From VXYL01 sp965208525 (GTDB lineage: Bacteria; Pseudomonadota; Gammaproteobacteria; Pseudomonadales; Azotimanducaceae): DNA of 64,000 bases. Positions 34,343-42,667 of this stretch are shown here, in pieces. Both the position numbers and the translations under genes were made by a program. Under the pieces are notes generated by a model. The model was given only the letters and a program-made list of their open reading frames with translations. It was not told where the DNA came from and ran no database searches. Numbering within the stretch: position 1 is the stretch's first letter; each line of letters opens with the position of its first letter. The stretch is taken from NCBI GenBank assembly GCA_965208525.1, contig OZ242340.1:4030001-4094000 (forward strand), read 5' to 3'.

Positions 34343-35437
34343 CTAGCCTCCTGCCGCGGCCCTGCCTTCGTAGCGGGCGGTCTTGGCCGCGTAGTCGAAG
34401 TCGTCGATGCCGGTTTCCGATCGCATGGAGACGGTTGACTCTTGCGTCGTGGGGTCTAGGGGGATGCCGGTTGCGTCTGCAACCCGCGTGATGCCGTTGA
34501 AGCCGGCGGCTACCGTCAGGGCATCCACCATTGCCTGCTCGCCCATCGCTGCGGCAGCTTCGTCGCGGATGGCGTCGAGTTCCTCCCAGCGGCTGCCGAC
34601 TGCGGCTTCCGTCAAGGCACGCAAATGGTCCGAGTGCTCGACGCCGGAATCCGAATCTACCTCGTTCACCGCGTTCAGGTTGAAGTCCCGGTTCTCTCGC
34701 TGGCCGCTCGCCCGGAGCAGCATGGTGTGCGAGGTGGTTCAGTAGAAACACTCGTTGAGGGCCGAGACGCGGGAGGCGATGAATTCCGCCTGGGGCTGCG
34801 ACACCGCAAGCGGGATGTCGCGCAAGGCGTAGTGGCCGCGGAACGCCGTGAAGAAGAGGTCCACCGCCGCTGGCACGCAACCCATCGAGCGGGCGATGTT
34901 CGGTGCGCCCGGGAGGCCCGTGTCGCTGACATTGCGGTCCGAGACGCGGGTGATGGGCACCCAGGCGCCCTCCTCCACCACGTCCGGCGTCGGCTGCCCC
35001 GTCGGAAGCCCAGGTTCCGACACCGGCAGTTCCGGCAGCGGCAAGCCCAGCGAAGCGTGCATGGTGTCCACGATCACGGAGGCGTTGACGACGCTCACGG
35101 CCTCGATGTAGCGCTCGCGGGGGATGCCGGTGGCAATGACGCTGGCAAAGACACTGCGCGTGTATCGCGCTGGATCCGTGCGGAGACGGTGGATCATGTC
35201 GATGAGCGCCGCCGGCAAGTCGGACACTGTGTCGTGGGTGCCCTGCACCGCAAATGGCGACAGCGCTTCCTTGCGGCGGCGGCAAAGATCGCAGTGCATC
35301 GCAGCCCGCGCCTCCGCCACGATCTGCACACGCTCGGCGCCGGTCCAGAACGGCCCAGGCGACCCGATCAGGCGCCAAGCCTCGCCGTGGCGTTCGACCA
35401 CCGCGGCGCTGATTGGGTAGCGCGTGTCGTCGTACAT
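34343..35437 (-). CDS. AhpD-like selenoprotein read through an in-frame TGA (CxxU)
   Basis: One frame of 365 codons from the ATG at 35437 (AGGAG eight bases upstream) to the TAG at 34343 is interrupted only by TGA at 34739-34741, codon 233. The context is LNECFY-TGA-TTSHTMLLR. Carboxymuconolactone-decarboxylase/AhpD proteins have CxxCxxxH here, so the TGA replaces the second redox cysteine and gives Cys-Phe-Tyr-Sec...His. An 18-nt-distant hairpin follows (34703-34721). The ATG at 34723 just after the TGA has no ribosome binding site, and both halves look coding. A first half-domain carries another CxxC (AMHCDLCRRRKEAL). The expected role is thiol/selenol-dependent reduction of hydroperoxides. 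An alkylhydroperoxidase-related (seleno)protein family fits this description. If Sec is not inserted, it is a split pseudogene. Confidence 0.82.
34703..34721 (-). promoter_or_regulatory. Candidate bacterial SECIS hairpin after the in-frame TGA
   Basis: In the mRNA, GCUGCUC (34721-34715) pairs with GAGCGGC (34709-34703) over seven base pairs, with one G-U pair. The loop CGGGC has a G at its second position. Seventeen nucleotides separate the UGA from the stem and 24 from the loop. This meets the published bacterial SECIS pattern: loop 16-37 nt after UGA, loop of 3-14 nt, and a G in its first two positions. SelB would bind here. Confidence 0.65.
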
Positions 35438-35610
35438 GCGTCGCTCCTCCCTCCGACCCACGAATCATGCGCCGGCGCGTTGGCGGCAACAACCCCCGCC
35501 CCGCGTCCCGCGCCAAGTCCATCGGCGCGTTCAAGACGGCCCTCTTCGTAGCTTCCGGCCCGCCGAGGACGCCGAGTCGCTGACGTGCAAGGAGCGGGCT
35601 TGAAGGGCGT

Positions 35611-35717
35611 CGGAGGGAAGGCATGCTGCCTTCCCTAAGCGCCGACAGGCGCTTTTCTACCTGCCACCATGAGGCAGGTGCGCTGGCGCGCAGGGAAGGC
35701 AGAATGCCTTCCCTCCG
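35611..35717. mobile_element. Family B MITE-like element, 107 bp
   Basis: CGGAGGGAAGGCAT (35611-35624) is the exact reverse complement of ATGCCTTCCCTCCG (35704-35717). Inside are AAGCGCCGACAGGCGCTTTT and a second short palindrome. The element and its flanks are nearly the same as the copy at 43474-43578, about 8 kb away. Confidence 0.75.
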
Positions 35718-35831
35718 AGGCCCTCGCTTCGAGTCAAATCGTCCAAGCATCAACGTGCTACGCGTTTCGTTCCATGCGAGGAGACAGGCTTACCCAGTGC
35801 CTACGGGGGACGTGCCAAGTCCATCGATGCG

Positions 35832-35865
35832 TTCAAGACGGCAGGGGCAAGCCCGCCCCTACAAA
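35832..35865 (+). repeat. Family A repeat, degenerate
   Basis: TTCAAGACGGCAGGGGCAAG, then CCCGCCCCTACAA, preceded by the usual CCATCGATGCG flank. It lies 42 bp upstream of the monooxygenase gene. Confidence 0.65.
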
Positions 35866-35906
35866 CGATGCTACGGTTGCACTTGGTCCATCAGGGGAAG
35901 CACTCC

Positions 35907-36746
35907 ATGCAGATCGGTACATTCATTTTCGCCACCGGCTATGCGATGCGCATTGACGACCTTGCGCGGGAGGTGGAGGCGCGCGGCTTCGAATCGCTGT
36001 TCGTGCCCGAGCACACGCACATTCCCACCAGCCGGCGGAGTCCGTGGCCCGGCGGCGCCGACTTGCCAAAGGAGTATTGGCACACCCTTGACCCCTACGT
36101 TTCCCTCATGGCCGCAGCGGCCGCCACCACGACGCTGCGCGTTGGCACCGGCATCACGCTGCTCACCGAGCGGGATCCCATCGTGACCGCCAAGGAAGTT
36201 GCCAGTCTGGACCTGCTCTCGAACGGCCGCGTGGAGATCGGCATCGGCGCCGGCTGGAACGCCGAGGAGATGGAAAACCACGGCACCGAATTCGCCAAGC
36301 GCTTTCGCGTGATGAGCGAGCGCGCCAAGGCGATGAAGACGCTCTGGAGCGAGGAGGAGCCGGAGTTCCACGGCGAGTTCGTGGACTTTGACCCGGTGTG
36401 GTCCTTCCCCAAACCCGTGCAGCAGCCGAATCCACCCATCCTCATCGGCGGCGAATCCATCCACACCCTGCGCCGCGTGGTGGAATACGGTGATGGCTGG
36501 TTCCCTCGGGCCAGGGGCGGCTTCGACGCCGCCGGAAACGTCGCCCGTCTGCGCGCGGTGGCGGACGAGGCAGGACGCGACATGAGCACCCTTTCCATCA
36601 CCGTCTTCGGCGCTCCGCCGGATGCGGCGGAACTGGCGAGCTACCGCGAAGCCGGCATCACCCGCGCCGTGCTGGCGTTGCCATCGGCTCCCGCCGACAC
36701 GCTCCTGCCTCTCCTGGACCGCAGAGCCACCCTCTTGTCGGGATAG
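35907..36746 (+). CDS. LLM class (F420/FMN-dependent) oxidoreductase
   Basis: 279 residues of the luciferase-like superfamily. GFESLFVPEHTHIP is followed by RVGTGITLLTERDP, GRVEIGIGAGWNAEEMENHG and PPILIGGES, the pattern of the F420-associated Rv3520c-type subgroup that also includes FMN enzymes. The ATG at 35907 follows GGGGAAG. The family reduces or oxygenates small organic molecules in the cytoplasm; cofactor and substrate are undetermined. The protein is shorter than the luciferase-like gene at 18174 and not closely alike. Confidence 0.83.
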   Translation: MQIGTFIFATGYAMRIDDLAREVEARGFESLFVPEHTHIPTSRRSPWPGGADLPKEYWHTLDPYVSLMAAAAATTTLRVGTGITLLTERDPIVTAKEVASLDLLSNGRVEIGIGAGWNAEEMENHGTEFAKRFRVMSERAKAMKTLWSEEEPEFHGEFVDFDPVWSFPKPVQQPNPPILIGGESIHTLRRVVEYGDGWFPRARGGFDAAGNVARLRAVADEAGRDMSTLSITVFGAPPDAAELASYREAGITRAVLALPSAPADTLLPLLDRRATLLSG

Positions 36747-36860
36747 CAAAAGACTGCGCCGCGCCCCAAGCCGTCCCATCATCCCATCGAACTTCGCCGA
36801 GACGGCGAATTCCGATAGGATGCGCCCGCCCCAAATACTGGCGAATGGAAGGAACGATAG

Positions 36861-37892
36861 ATGCTGAAGGCCGTGCAGCTTGGCGAGAACGCCGGCATCA
36901 AGGTGTCCGAGCTTTGTCTCGGTACCATGAATTTCGGTGAGCCCGGCCGCGGCCATCAGGGCGATTGGACGCTTGGGCCCGACGAGGCCCGGCCCATCTT
37001 CAAGGCCGCCATCGACAATGGCCTCTTCTATTTTGACTGTGCCGACACCTACGGCATCGGTGCTTGCGAGAAGGTGGTGGGCGGGTTGCTGCGCGAGCTG
37101 TTGCCGCGCGACGAATACGTGCTTGCCACCAAGGTCGCCATGCCCATGGGCCGCGGGCCAAACCAGAGCGGCCTGTCGCGCAAGCACATCATGGAAGGCG
37201 TCGACGCGAGCCTTGCGCGCCTCGGCCTCGACTACATCGACCATCTCGTGATCCACCGCCACCCGCAAGGCGTGCCGGGACATCAAGACACACCCATTGA
37301 CGAGACGATGGAGGCCCTGCACGACGTGGTGAAGGCCGGCAAGGTGCTCTACCTCGGCGCCTCCTCCATGTTCGCCTGGCAGTTCACCGAGCTGCAGATG
37401 CTTGCCGCCGCCAACGGCTGGACTCGCTTCGTCTCCATGCAGAACCACTACAACCTCGTTTATCGCGAAGAAGAGCGCGAGATGAATCCCTACTGCGCCC
37501 GCACCGGCATCGCCCTCACGCCGTGGTCGCCGCTGGCCCGGGGGATCCTCACGGGCTCCTACCGCGGCGGCTTCGACTCCGGTTCCACCAGCCGCTCCCA
37601 GGGCCGCGACCGGGACCGCACGGAGGGCCTCTATCGCGGCGAGAACGTCTTCGCCATCGCCGACCGCGTGGTGGAGGTGGCGGAACGCCTTGGCCACACC
37701 CCGGCGCAGATCGCCCTCGCATGGCTGCTGAACAAGCCCGAGATCACCTCACCGGTTGTGGGCGTGTCGAAGGTGAGTCAGGTGGAGCAACTCGTCGCCG
37801 CGGCCGAGATCGAACTCGAAGATTCCGACATGACCTACCTCGAAGAGCTTTACCAGCCGGTGGACAACCTGCTTTCCATCGGCTACTCGTAA
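36861..37892 (+). CDS. Aldo/keto reductase
   Basis: 343 residues of an NADPH-dependent TIM-barrel reductase. LGTMNFG opens the fold, FDCADTYG holds the catalytic Asp and Tyr, and ATKVAMPMG the Lys. DHLVIHRHPQG holds the catalytic His position, and the tail LLNKPEITSPVVGVSKVSQV binds cofactor phosphate. It resembles the YajO/YghZ branch acting on aldehydes. GGAAGGAAC precedes the ATG. It follows the LLM gene by 114 bp on the same strand, with no evidence that the two share a pathway. Confidence 0.88.
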   Translation: MLKAVQLGENAGIKVSELCLGTMNFGEPGRGHQGDWTLGPDEARPIFKAAIDNGLFYFDCADTYGIGACEKVVGGLLRELLPRDEYVLATKVAMPMGRGPNQSGLSRKHIMEGVDASLARLGLDYIDHLVIHRHPQGVPGHQDTPIDETMEALHDVVKAGKVLYLGASSMFAWQFTELQMLAAANGWTRFVSMQNHYNLVYREEEREMNPYCARTGIALTPWSPLARGILTGSYRGGFDSGSTSRSQGRDRDRTEGLYRGENVFAIADRVVEVAERLGHTPAQIALAWLLNKPEITSPVVGVSKVSQVEQLVAAAEIELEDSDMTYLEELYQPVDNLLSIGYS

Positions 37893-37932
37893 TGCCGCCC
37901 ACAACCTCATGCCAACCCTTGGAGAACTTGCC

Positions 37933-38295
37933 ATGAAAGCCGCCCGCATCGCCCTCACAGCCAGCATCGCCTTCCTCGCCACCAGTGCATTTGCCGAAGG
38001 GCTCGCAGGAACCTGGACCCTCACCCGCCAGACCGACGACGGCCCGGTCGAGACCGAGATGACGGTGGTCGAAACGGATGGTCAGTACTCAGGCACCCTC
38101 GTCAGCCCCCGCGGCACGATCGAGGTAGAGTCCATCACCGTTGACGGCGATAGCTTCGCGTTCACCGCGACCGTGGAAGGACGCATCTTCGACGTGGACC
38201 TCGATTACAGCGGCACCATCGCCGGCGACACCATGTCCGGCACGGTCGAAATGGCCATGGGCAGCGCCGAGTTCACCGGCGCACGGAAGAAGTAG
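37933..38295 (+). CDS. Small exported beta-rich protein
   Basis: 120 residues. A Sec signal peptide ends SAFA-EG. The mature part has alternating Thr/Val/Glu-rich strands starting AGTWTLTRQTDDG, with repeated GxxxSGTxxxxxG turns (YSGTLVSPRG, YSGTIAGDTMSGTVEMA). The pattern suggests a small lipocalin-like beta barrel exported to the periplasm. Start at 37933 (GGAG upstream) gives the signal peptide at once. It lies 40 bp after the aldo/keto reductase and may be co-transcribed. No specific function is recognised. Confidence 0.6.
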   Translation: MKAARIALTASIAFLATSAFAEGLAGTWTLTRQTDDGPVETEMTVVETDGQYSGTLVSPRGTIEVESITVDGDSFAFTATVEGRIFDVDLDYSGTIAGDTMSGTVEMAMGSAEFTGARKK

Positions 38296-38356
38296 CGAGC
38301 AACGCCGGCAGGCGGCCCGCCAAAAGAGCGCCTACGGGAGCGACGAGGCGCCGCCG

Positions 38357-39115
38357 TCAGTAGTCCACCACCGTGTTCTCGAACGAGAACCCGCCGGCTG
38401 GCATGTTCAGGCGGTGGCGCGGGCCGGAAAGGTCCGCGTTCCAGTCGTCGTAGCCGGCATCGCCAGTCCACATGGCGACGCGGACGCCGTCGGCCCGCTT
38501 GACCACGCGTGTCTGGTAAACCCGCGCCTCGCGTCCAGCGAAATGGCCGAGCACGGCAGCCACCGAGTTCCGCTGCGAAAGGTGGTAGAGCGTCACCCAA
38601 GTGGGCGGCACAAGGTCGATCTCTCCCTCCGCGTGCTTGACGAGGGCGTCCCCGGGGCGAATCCAGCGATGGTCCTCGATTTCGCCGCCGTCGATGCTGA
38701 TGGCATCTTTCCCGGCGCGGGCGGCGAAGAACCAGGTTGCAAAGCGCTTGGGCGTGCTCGGCGGCGGCGTCCAATGGGCAAACCAAACGAAGTCCTGCGG
38801 GTCGAGTTCGACGCCAGCTTCCTCGTGCGCCTCCCGCGCTGCAGCGTTGCGGGCACCGACGTCCTTGTTGCCGTCTTCCGGGTAGTCCTCAGGATCGATC
38901 CTGCCGCCGGGAAACACCCACATGCCGCCGAAGGCGATGCGCGAGTTCTTGCGCAGCATCAGCACTTCCGGCCCTTGGTCGGTGTCGCGCAGCAGCACGA
39001 CGGTGGCCGCCGGCACCGCCGGCGGTGCGTTCTCGATGGCGGCGGGATTGTCCACGTCGCCGTACATGTCGTTCTTGTGCTTTTCCGTCAGAGTTTCGGT
39101 ACCGATGTCCGCCAT
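38357..39115 (-). CDS. NUDIX hydrolase, NUDT19-like
   Basis: 252 residues. GGMWVFPGGRIDPEDYPEDG starts a Nudix box with an insertion before ARNAAAREAHEEAGVEL, which provides the metal-binding REAHEEAG helix. The inserted form and following PPSTPKRFATWFFAA are typical of NUDT19/RP2-type enzymes that hydrolyse CoA derivatives. The protein is cytoplasmic. The ATG at 39115 follows AGAGGAC. Product specificity (CoA or another nucleoside diphosphate) is inferred from the family. Confidence 0.83.
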   Translation of the reverse strand: MADIGTETLTEKHKNDMYGDVDNPAAIENAPPAVPAATVVLLRDTDQGPEVLMLRKNSRIAFGGMWVFPGGRIDPEDYPEDGNKDVGARNAAAREAHEEAGVELDPQDFVWFAHWTPPPSTPKRFATWFFAARAGKDAISIDGGEIEDHRWIRPGDALVKHAEGEIDLVPPTWVTLYHLSQRNSVAAVLGHFAGREARVYQTRVVKRADGVRVAMWTGDAGYDDWNADLSGPRHRLNMPAGGFSFENTVVDY

Positions 39116-39134
39116 GAAGTCCTCTTTGGCTCGT

Positions 39135-39177
39135 GGCGCGCCCCGTTGGGCGCGTAGGCAGTTGCTTCGCAACTGCT
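39135..39177 (+). repeat. Family C double stem-loop repeat
   Basis: GGCGCGCCCCGTTGGGCGCG forms the first stem-loop and GCAGTTGCTTCGCAACTGC the second. It lies in the gap between the divergent NUDIX and nitronate monooxygenase genes. Confidence 0.78.
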
Positions 39178-39284
39178 GCTTTGCGGGTCGCTGTCGCTTG
39201 CCTCCGGGCTGCATTTTAGCCGCCGTTTGCCTTCCGTTCGTGCTAATTTAGCGGGCTTCGCGCCCAAGTTTCGGAGCCACGCCT

Positions 39285-40433
39285 TTGAACTCCCGACTCT
39301 GTCACGAACTCGGCATCGAGTTTCCACTGTTCGCCTTCAGCCATTGCCGCGACGTGATCGCTGCCGTCTCCAGCGCCGGTGGATTCGGCGTCCTGGGTGC
39401 CGCCGGACACTCCCCCGCCACCCTCGACATCGAGCTTTCCTGGCTCGACGAGCACGTGAACGGCAAGCCCTACGGGGTTGATCTCCTCGTGCCGACCAGC
39501 ATGGACAGCAAGGACCATGCCTTGAGCGCCCACGAGCTCGAGGAGCGCATTCCCGAAGAACACAAGCGCTACATCGAGAACCTGCTGGCGCAGAACGACA
39601 TCGACACGTCGGACCTCTGGGACGCCATGCCCACCGAAGGCGTTGGCGACAGCATGCGCGAAGTCGGCGCGAGCAAGATTCTGGATGTCGCCTTCTCGCA
39701 TCCGGTGAAGATGGTGGTGAACGCGCTTGGCGTGCCGCCTTCCTTCATGTTCGACAAGGCGCGGGCGGCAGGTGTGAAGGTAGGGGCGCTCGCCGGCGCC
39801 CGCGAACATGCCATCAAGCACGCAGAGGCGGGCGTGGATGTCATCATCGTCGCCGGCACCGAAGCTGGCGGACACTGCGGCGAAGTCTCGACGATGGTGC
39901 TCGTGCCAGAAGTGTTGAACGCGCTCGAGCCGTGGCTCGGCGAGGACGACGGCCCCCACATACTCGCTGCCGGCGGCATCGTCACCGGCCGACAGATGGC
40001 GGCGGCGATGGCGATGGGGGCGGCCGGCGTCTGGACCGGTTCGGTCTGGCTCACGACGGCAGAGGCCGAGACCTCGCCTGTGGTGAAGGACAAGATGCTG
40101 GCTGCCAATTCCCGTCAGACGGTTCGCTCCCGCAGCCGCACCGGCAAGTACACGCGCCAGCTCAAGTCCGCCTGGACAGACGCATGGACCGCGGAAGATT
40201 GCCCGGATCCGCTCGCCATGCCGCTGCAGGGCATCCTCGCCGGCGCCGCCTTCCGCAAAATCGACAAGCTGGCGCAATCGGACCATCCCGGCGCCAAGCG
40301 GCTCGCCAACTACTACGTCGGGCAGGGCGTGGGGCTCATGAACGAGACGATTTCCGCCCGCTCGGTGGTGTATGAGTTCATGGAAGACTTCGCCAGTGCA
40401 GCCGAGCGGCTCGCAACCACGGTGGAGGAATAG
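39285..40433 (+). CDS. Nitronate monooxygenase family protein (2-nitropropane dioxygenase-like)
   Basis: 382 residues of an FMN TIM barrel. AAVSSAGGFGVLGAAG is the N-terminal motif. VIIVAGTEAGGHCGE carries the Gly-Gly-His-x-Gly motif with the catalytic His, and ILAAGGIVTGRQMAAAMAMG binds the FMN phosphate. The family oxidises nitronates and related carbanions; some members act as enoyl reductases. The start is a TTG at 39285 with CGGAG nine bases upstream; no ATG is in frame nearby. An extended C-terminal third follows the barrel. Confidence 0.82.
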   Translation: MNSRLCHELGIEFPLFAFSHCRDVIAAVSSAGGFGVLGAAGHSPATLDIELSWLDEHVNGKPYGVDLLVPTSMDSKDHALSAHELEERIPEEHKRYIENLLAQNDIDTSDLWDAMPTEGVGDSMREVGASKILDVAFSHPVKMVVNALGVPPSFMFDKARAAGVKVGALAGAREHAIKHAEAGVDVIIVAGTEAGGHCGEVSTMVLVPEVLNALEPWLGEDDGPHILAAGGIVTGRQMAAAMAMGAAGVWTGSVWLTTAEAETSPVVKDKMLAANSRQTVRSRSRTGKYTRQLKSAWTDAWTAEDCPDPLAMPLQGILAGAAFRKIDKLAQSDHPGAKRLANYYVGQGVGLMNETISARSVVYEFMEDFASAAERLATTVEE

Positions 40434-40482
40434 ACGCCGACGACGCCAACCACTTTTCTCCGCCGAAGAAGAACGCCATTCC

Positions 40483-41286
40483 ATGCAGTCGCTTACGATC
40501 GTTCACACCTCCGATGTCCATCTCGACAGCCGCATCGGCGATCCGCCCAAGGAGGACGGCTTCCGCAGCCGCGCCGAACGCGCCTTCTCCGGCGTCATGG
40601 ACGTCGCCATTGCCGAAGACGCAGATCTGCTGCTCATCGCTGGCGACCTCTTCGACAACAACCGCGTGGACGACTCCAACATCGAGTTCGTCTATGCCCA
40701 GCTCGCGCGGGTCTCCTGCCCCGTCGCCATGATCCCCGGCAACCACGACGTGCATGACCAGCGCTCGGTGTGGAACCGCTTCGACTTCGGCGCCTGCGGC
40801 AACCACGTGCATGGCCTGATGTCGCACGAGGGCTCCACCATCGACCTGCCGCACATCCACGCCCGCATCTGGGGCAAGGCCATGTTGGAGCACGCGCCGG
40901 AGAACTACCCGCTCGAAGGCGTGCCCGATCGCCACGAAACGTGGTGGAACATCGGCATGGCGCACGGACAGGTGTGCGAACGCCGCATCGGTTGGGGCTC
41001 ATCGCCCATCACCAGCGAGGAAATCCGTGCCTCGGGGCTCGACTATCTGGCGCTGGGCCATGTACACGTCCACGCCGACCACAGCGAAGGCGACACCGTG
41101 GCCCACTACTGCGGCTCTCCAGTAGCACACTACGCCGGCTCCGAAGGCGGCAAGGTGGCGCTGGTGACCCTCTGCCCTGACAACGGCGTGGAAGTGGCCC
41201 ACCGCCAGATCAGCCAATGGGGCGAGGAGAGGGACGCACCGTCACCACACGGCGCCTTCAACATGGTCGCTGGAGTGCCGTTCTAG
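40483..41286 (+). CDS. Metallophosphoesterase (calcineurin-like, SbcD-like N-domain)
   Basis: 267 residues. HTSDVHLDS (metal ligands Asp and His), IAGDLFDNN, IPGNHD and GHVHVHAD are the full set of calcineurin-like metal motifs; MAHGQ provides another His. The order matches Mre11/SbcD-like and YhaO phosphoesterases, but no SbcC-type ATPase follows. It is a cytoplasmic two-metal enzyme of unknown substrate. It starts 49 bp after the nitronate monooxygenase gene and may share its transcript. Confidence 0.82.
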   Translation: MQSLTIVHTSDVHLDSRIGDPPKEDGFRSRAERAFSGVMDVAIAEDADLLLIAGDLFDNNRVDDSNIEFVYAQLARVSCPVAMIPGNHDVHDQRSVWNRFDFGACGNHVHGLMSHEGSTIDLPHIHARIWGKAMLEHAPENYPLEGVPDRHETWWNIGMAHGQVCERRIGWGSSPITSEEIRASGLDYLALGHVHVHADHSEGDTVAHYCGSPVAHYAGSEGGKVALVTLCPDNGVEVAHRQISQWGEERDAPSPHGAFNMVAGVPF

Positions 41287-41380
41287 GGGGCCAGTTGGCG
41301 TAGTACGGCTACGTGTAGCTGATGCGCCGATCGGTGCCTCGAGATGGGGCGCGAGCAAGGACACCAGGGAGGAAGATCCA

Positions 41381-42550
41381 ATGACCGCCGAAACATTCCG
41401 CGCCGAAGCCCGCGACTGGCTGGAAGAGAACTGCCCACCCACCATGCGCCGTGCCGGCGGCTACACGGCCGGCGGCCGCAAAGCCAAGTATCCGAACCCG
41501 GAAACCAAACTCTGGCTCGATCGCATGGCCGAGCGCGGCTGGACGGCACCGCACTGGCCCAAGGAGTATGGCGGCGGCGGCCTCTCCACCGAAGAGCATC
41601 AGGTCCTCGCCGACGAGATGGGGCGCATCAACGCCGCAGCCCCGCTCTCCGGCCACGGCCTGACCATGATCGGCCCCGCCATCCTCGAGTTCGGCACGCA
41701 TGAACAGTGCCTCGAGCACCTCCCCCGCATCGCCCGCGGCGAAATCCGCTGGTGCCAAGGCTACAGCGAGCCGGGCGCCGGATCCGACCTCGCGAGCCTG
41801 CAATGCCGCGCCGAGGAGGACGGCGACGACTACCTCGTCAACGGCTCGAAAATCTGGACCTCCGGCGCCGATCAGGCCGACTGGATCTTCGCGCTGGTGC
41901 GCACCGACTTCAGCGTCAAGCACGAAGGCATCTCCTTCCTCGTGCTGGACATGGACACCGCCGGCGTCACCGTCTCCCCCATCGAACTCATCAGCGGCTC
42001 GTCCGAGTTCTGCCAGACATTCTTCGACGACGTGCGGGTGCCCAAGCGCAACCTCATCGGCAAGCCCGGCGAGGGCTGGACGGTGGGCAAGCGCCTGCTG
42101 CAGTACGAGCGCAGTTCCATTGGCGGGCGCGGCAACGCCCGACAGAAAGTGAAGACCATCGATGAGACGGCAAGGGAGTACGCCGGAGTCGAAGACGGCA
42201 AGATCGCCGACCGGGACCTGCGCAGCCGAGTCACGTCACTGCGCATCGACGAAACCGCCTACCAGTTCACCATCCGCCGCTCCATCGAGGAGTCCACCAG
42301 CTCCCGCGCCCCGAGCTTTCTGTCCAGCTTCTTCAAGCTCTACGGCACCGAGCAAAACATGCGCCGCCAGGACTTGACCATGGACATCATGGGGCTCAAA
42401 GGCCTCGGCTGGTCTGGCGACGCCTATGCTCCGGCGGAACTCGGCGCCACCCGCGGTTGGCTGCGCTCCAAGGCCAACTCCATCGAAGGCGGCAGCTCGG
42501 AAGTGCAGCGCAACATCATCGCCAAGCGCGTGCTGGGCCTACCGGACTAA
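41381..42550 (+). CDS. Acyl-CoA dehydrogenase
   Basis: 389 residues of the FAD acyl-CoA dehydrogenase fold. GYSEPGAGSDLASLQ and NGSKIWTSGADQADWIF bind substrate and flavin. Near the C-terminus, SIEGGSSEVQRNIIAKRVL places a Glu where the catalytic base of medium-chain dehydrogenase lies. The enzyme makes the alpha-beta double bond of an acyl-CoA with an electron-transfer flavoprotein as acceptor. AGGAAGATCC precedes the ATG at 41381. Chain length or branched substrate is unknown. Confidence 0.9.
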   Translation: MTAETFRAEARDWLEENCPPTMRRAGGYTAGGRKAKYPNPETKLWLDRMAERGWTAPHWPKEYGGGGLSTEEHQVLADEMGRINAAAPLSGHGLTMIGPAILEFGTHEQCLEHLPRIARGEIRWCQGYSEPGAGSDLASLQCRAEEDGDDYLVNGSKIWTSGADQADWIFALVRTDFSVKHEGISFLVLDMDTAGVTVSPIELISGSSEFCQTFFDDVRVPKRNLIGKPGEGWTVGKRLLQYERSSIGGRGNARQKVKTIDETAREYAGVEDGKIADRDLRSRVTSLRIDETAYQFTIRRSIEESTSSRAPSFLSSFFKLYGTEQNMRRQDLTMDIMGLKGLGWSGDAYAPAELGATRGWLRSKANSIEGGSSEVQRNIIAKRVLGLPD

Positions 42551-42667
42551 CGCGCCCGACGCACCGGGGCTCGGAACATCCCTACTTGCGACCCGGCCAG
42601 TCAGCGCCTGCCGGCGCAGGGGAAGGCGGATTGCCATGCTTCAAGCGCCCCATCCAAAGGAACCCCC

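Larger units (their letters stand above)
35438..35906. other. Divergent gap filled by family B and A repeats
   Basis: The 469 bp between the selenoprotein and the monooxygenase hold a family B element (35611-35717) with about 60 bp of conserved flanks on each side, and a family A unit (35832-35865). I see no gene. Confidence 0.6.

Noticed and set aside
34343..34723. A separate 126-residue gene downstream of the in-frame TGA
   Set aside because: Its ATG has no ribosome binding site, and the sequence continues the AhpD-like domain in the same frame, including the motif His just before the ATG.
34739..34741. TGA read as Trp through a changed genetic code
   Set aside because: Many genes in the window, such as soxB, soxD and lemA, stop at TGA, and the motif calls for Cys or Sec.
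40483..41286. SbcD nuclease
   Set aside because: There is no SbcC ATPase beside it, and the capping domain is missing; only the phosphoesterase fold is supported.
41309..41923. Minus-strand open frame opposite the acyl-CoA dehydrogenase
   Set aside because: Out-of-phase shadow of a well-supported gene.
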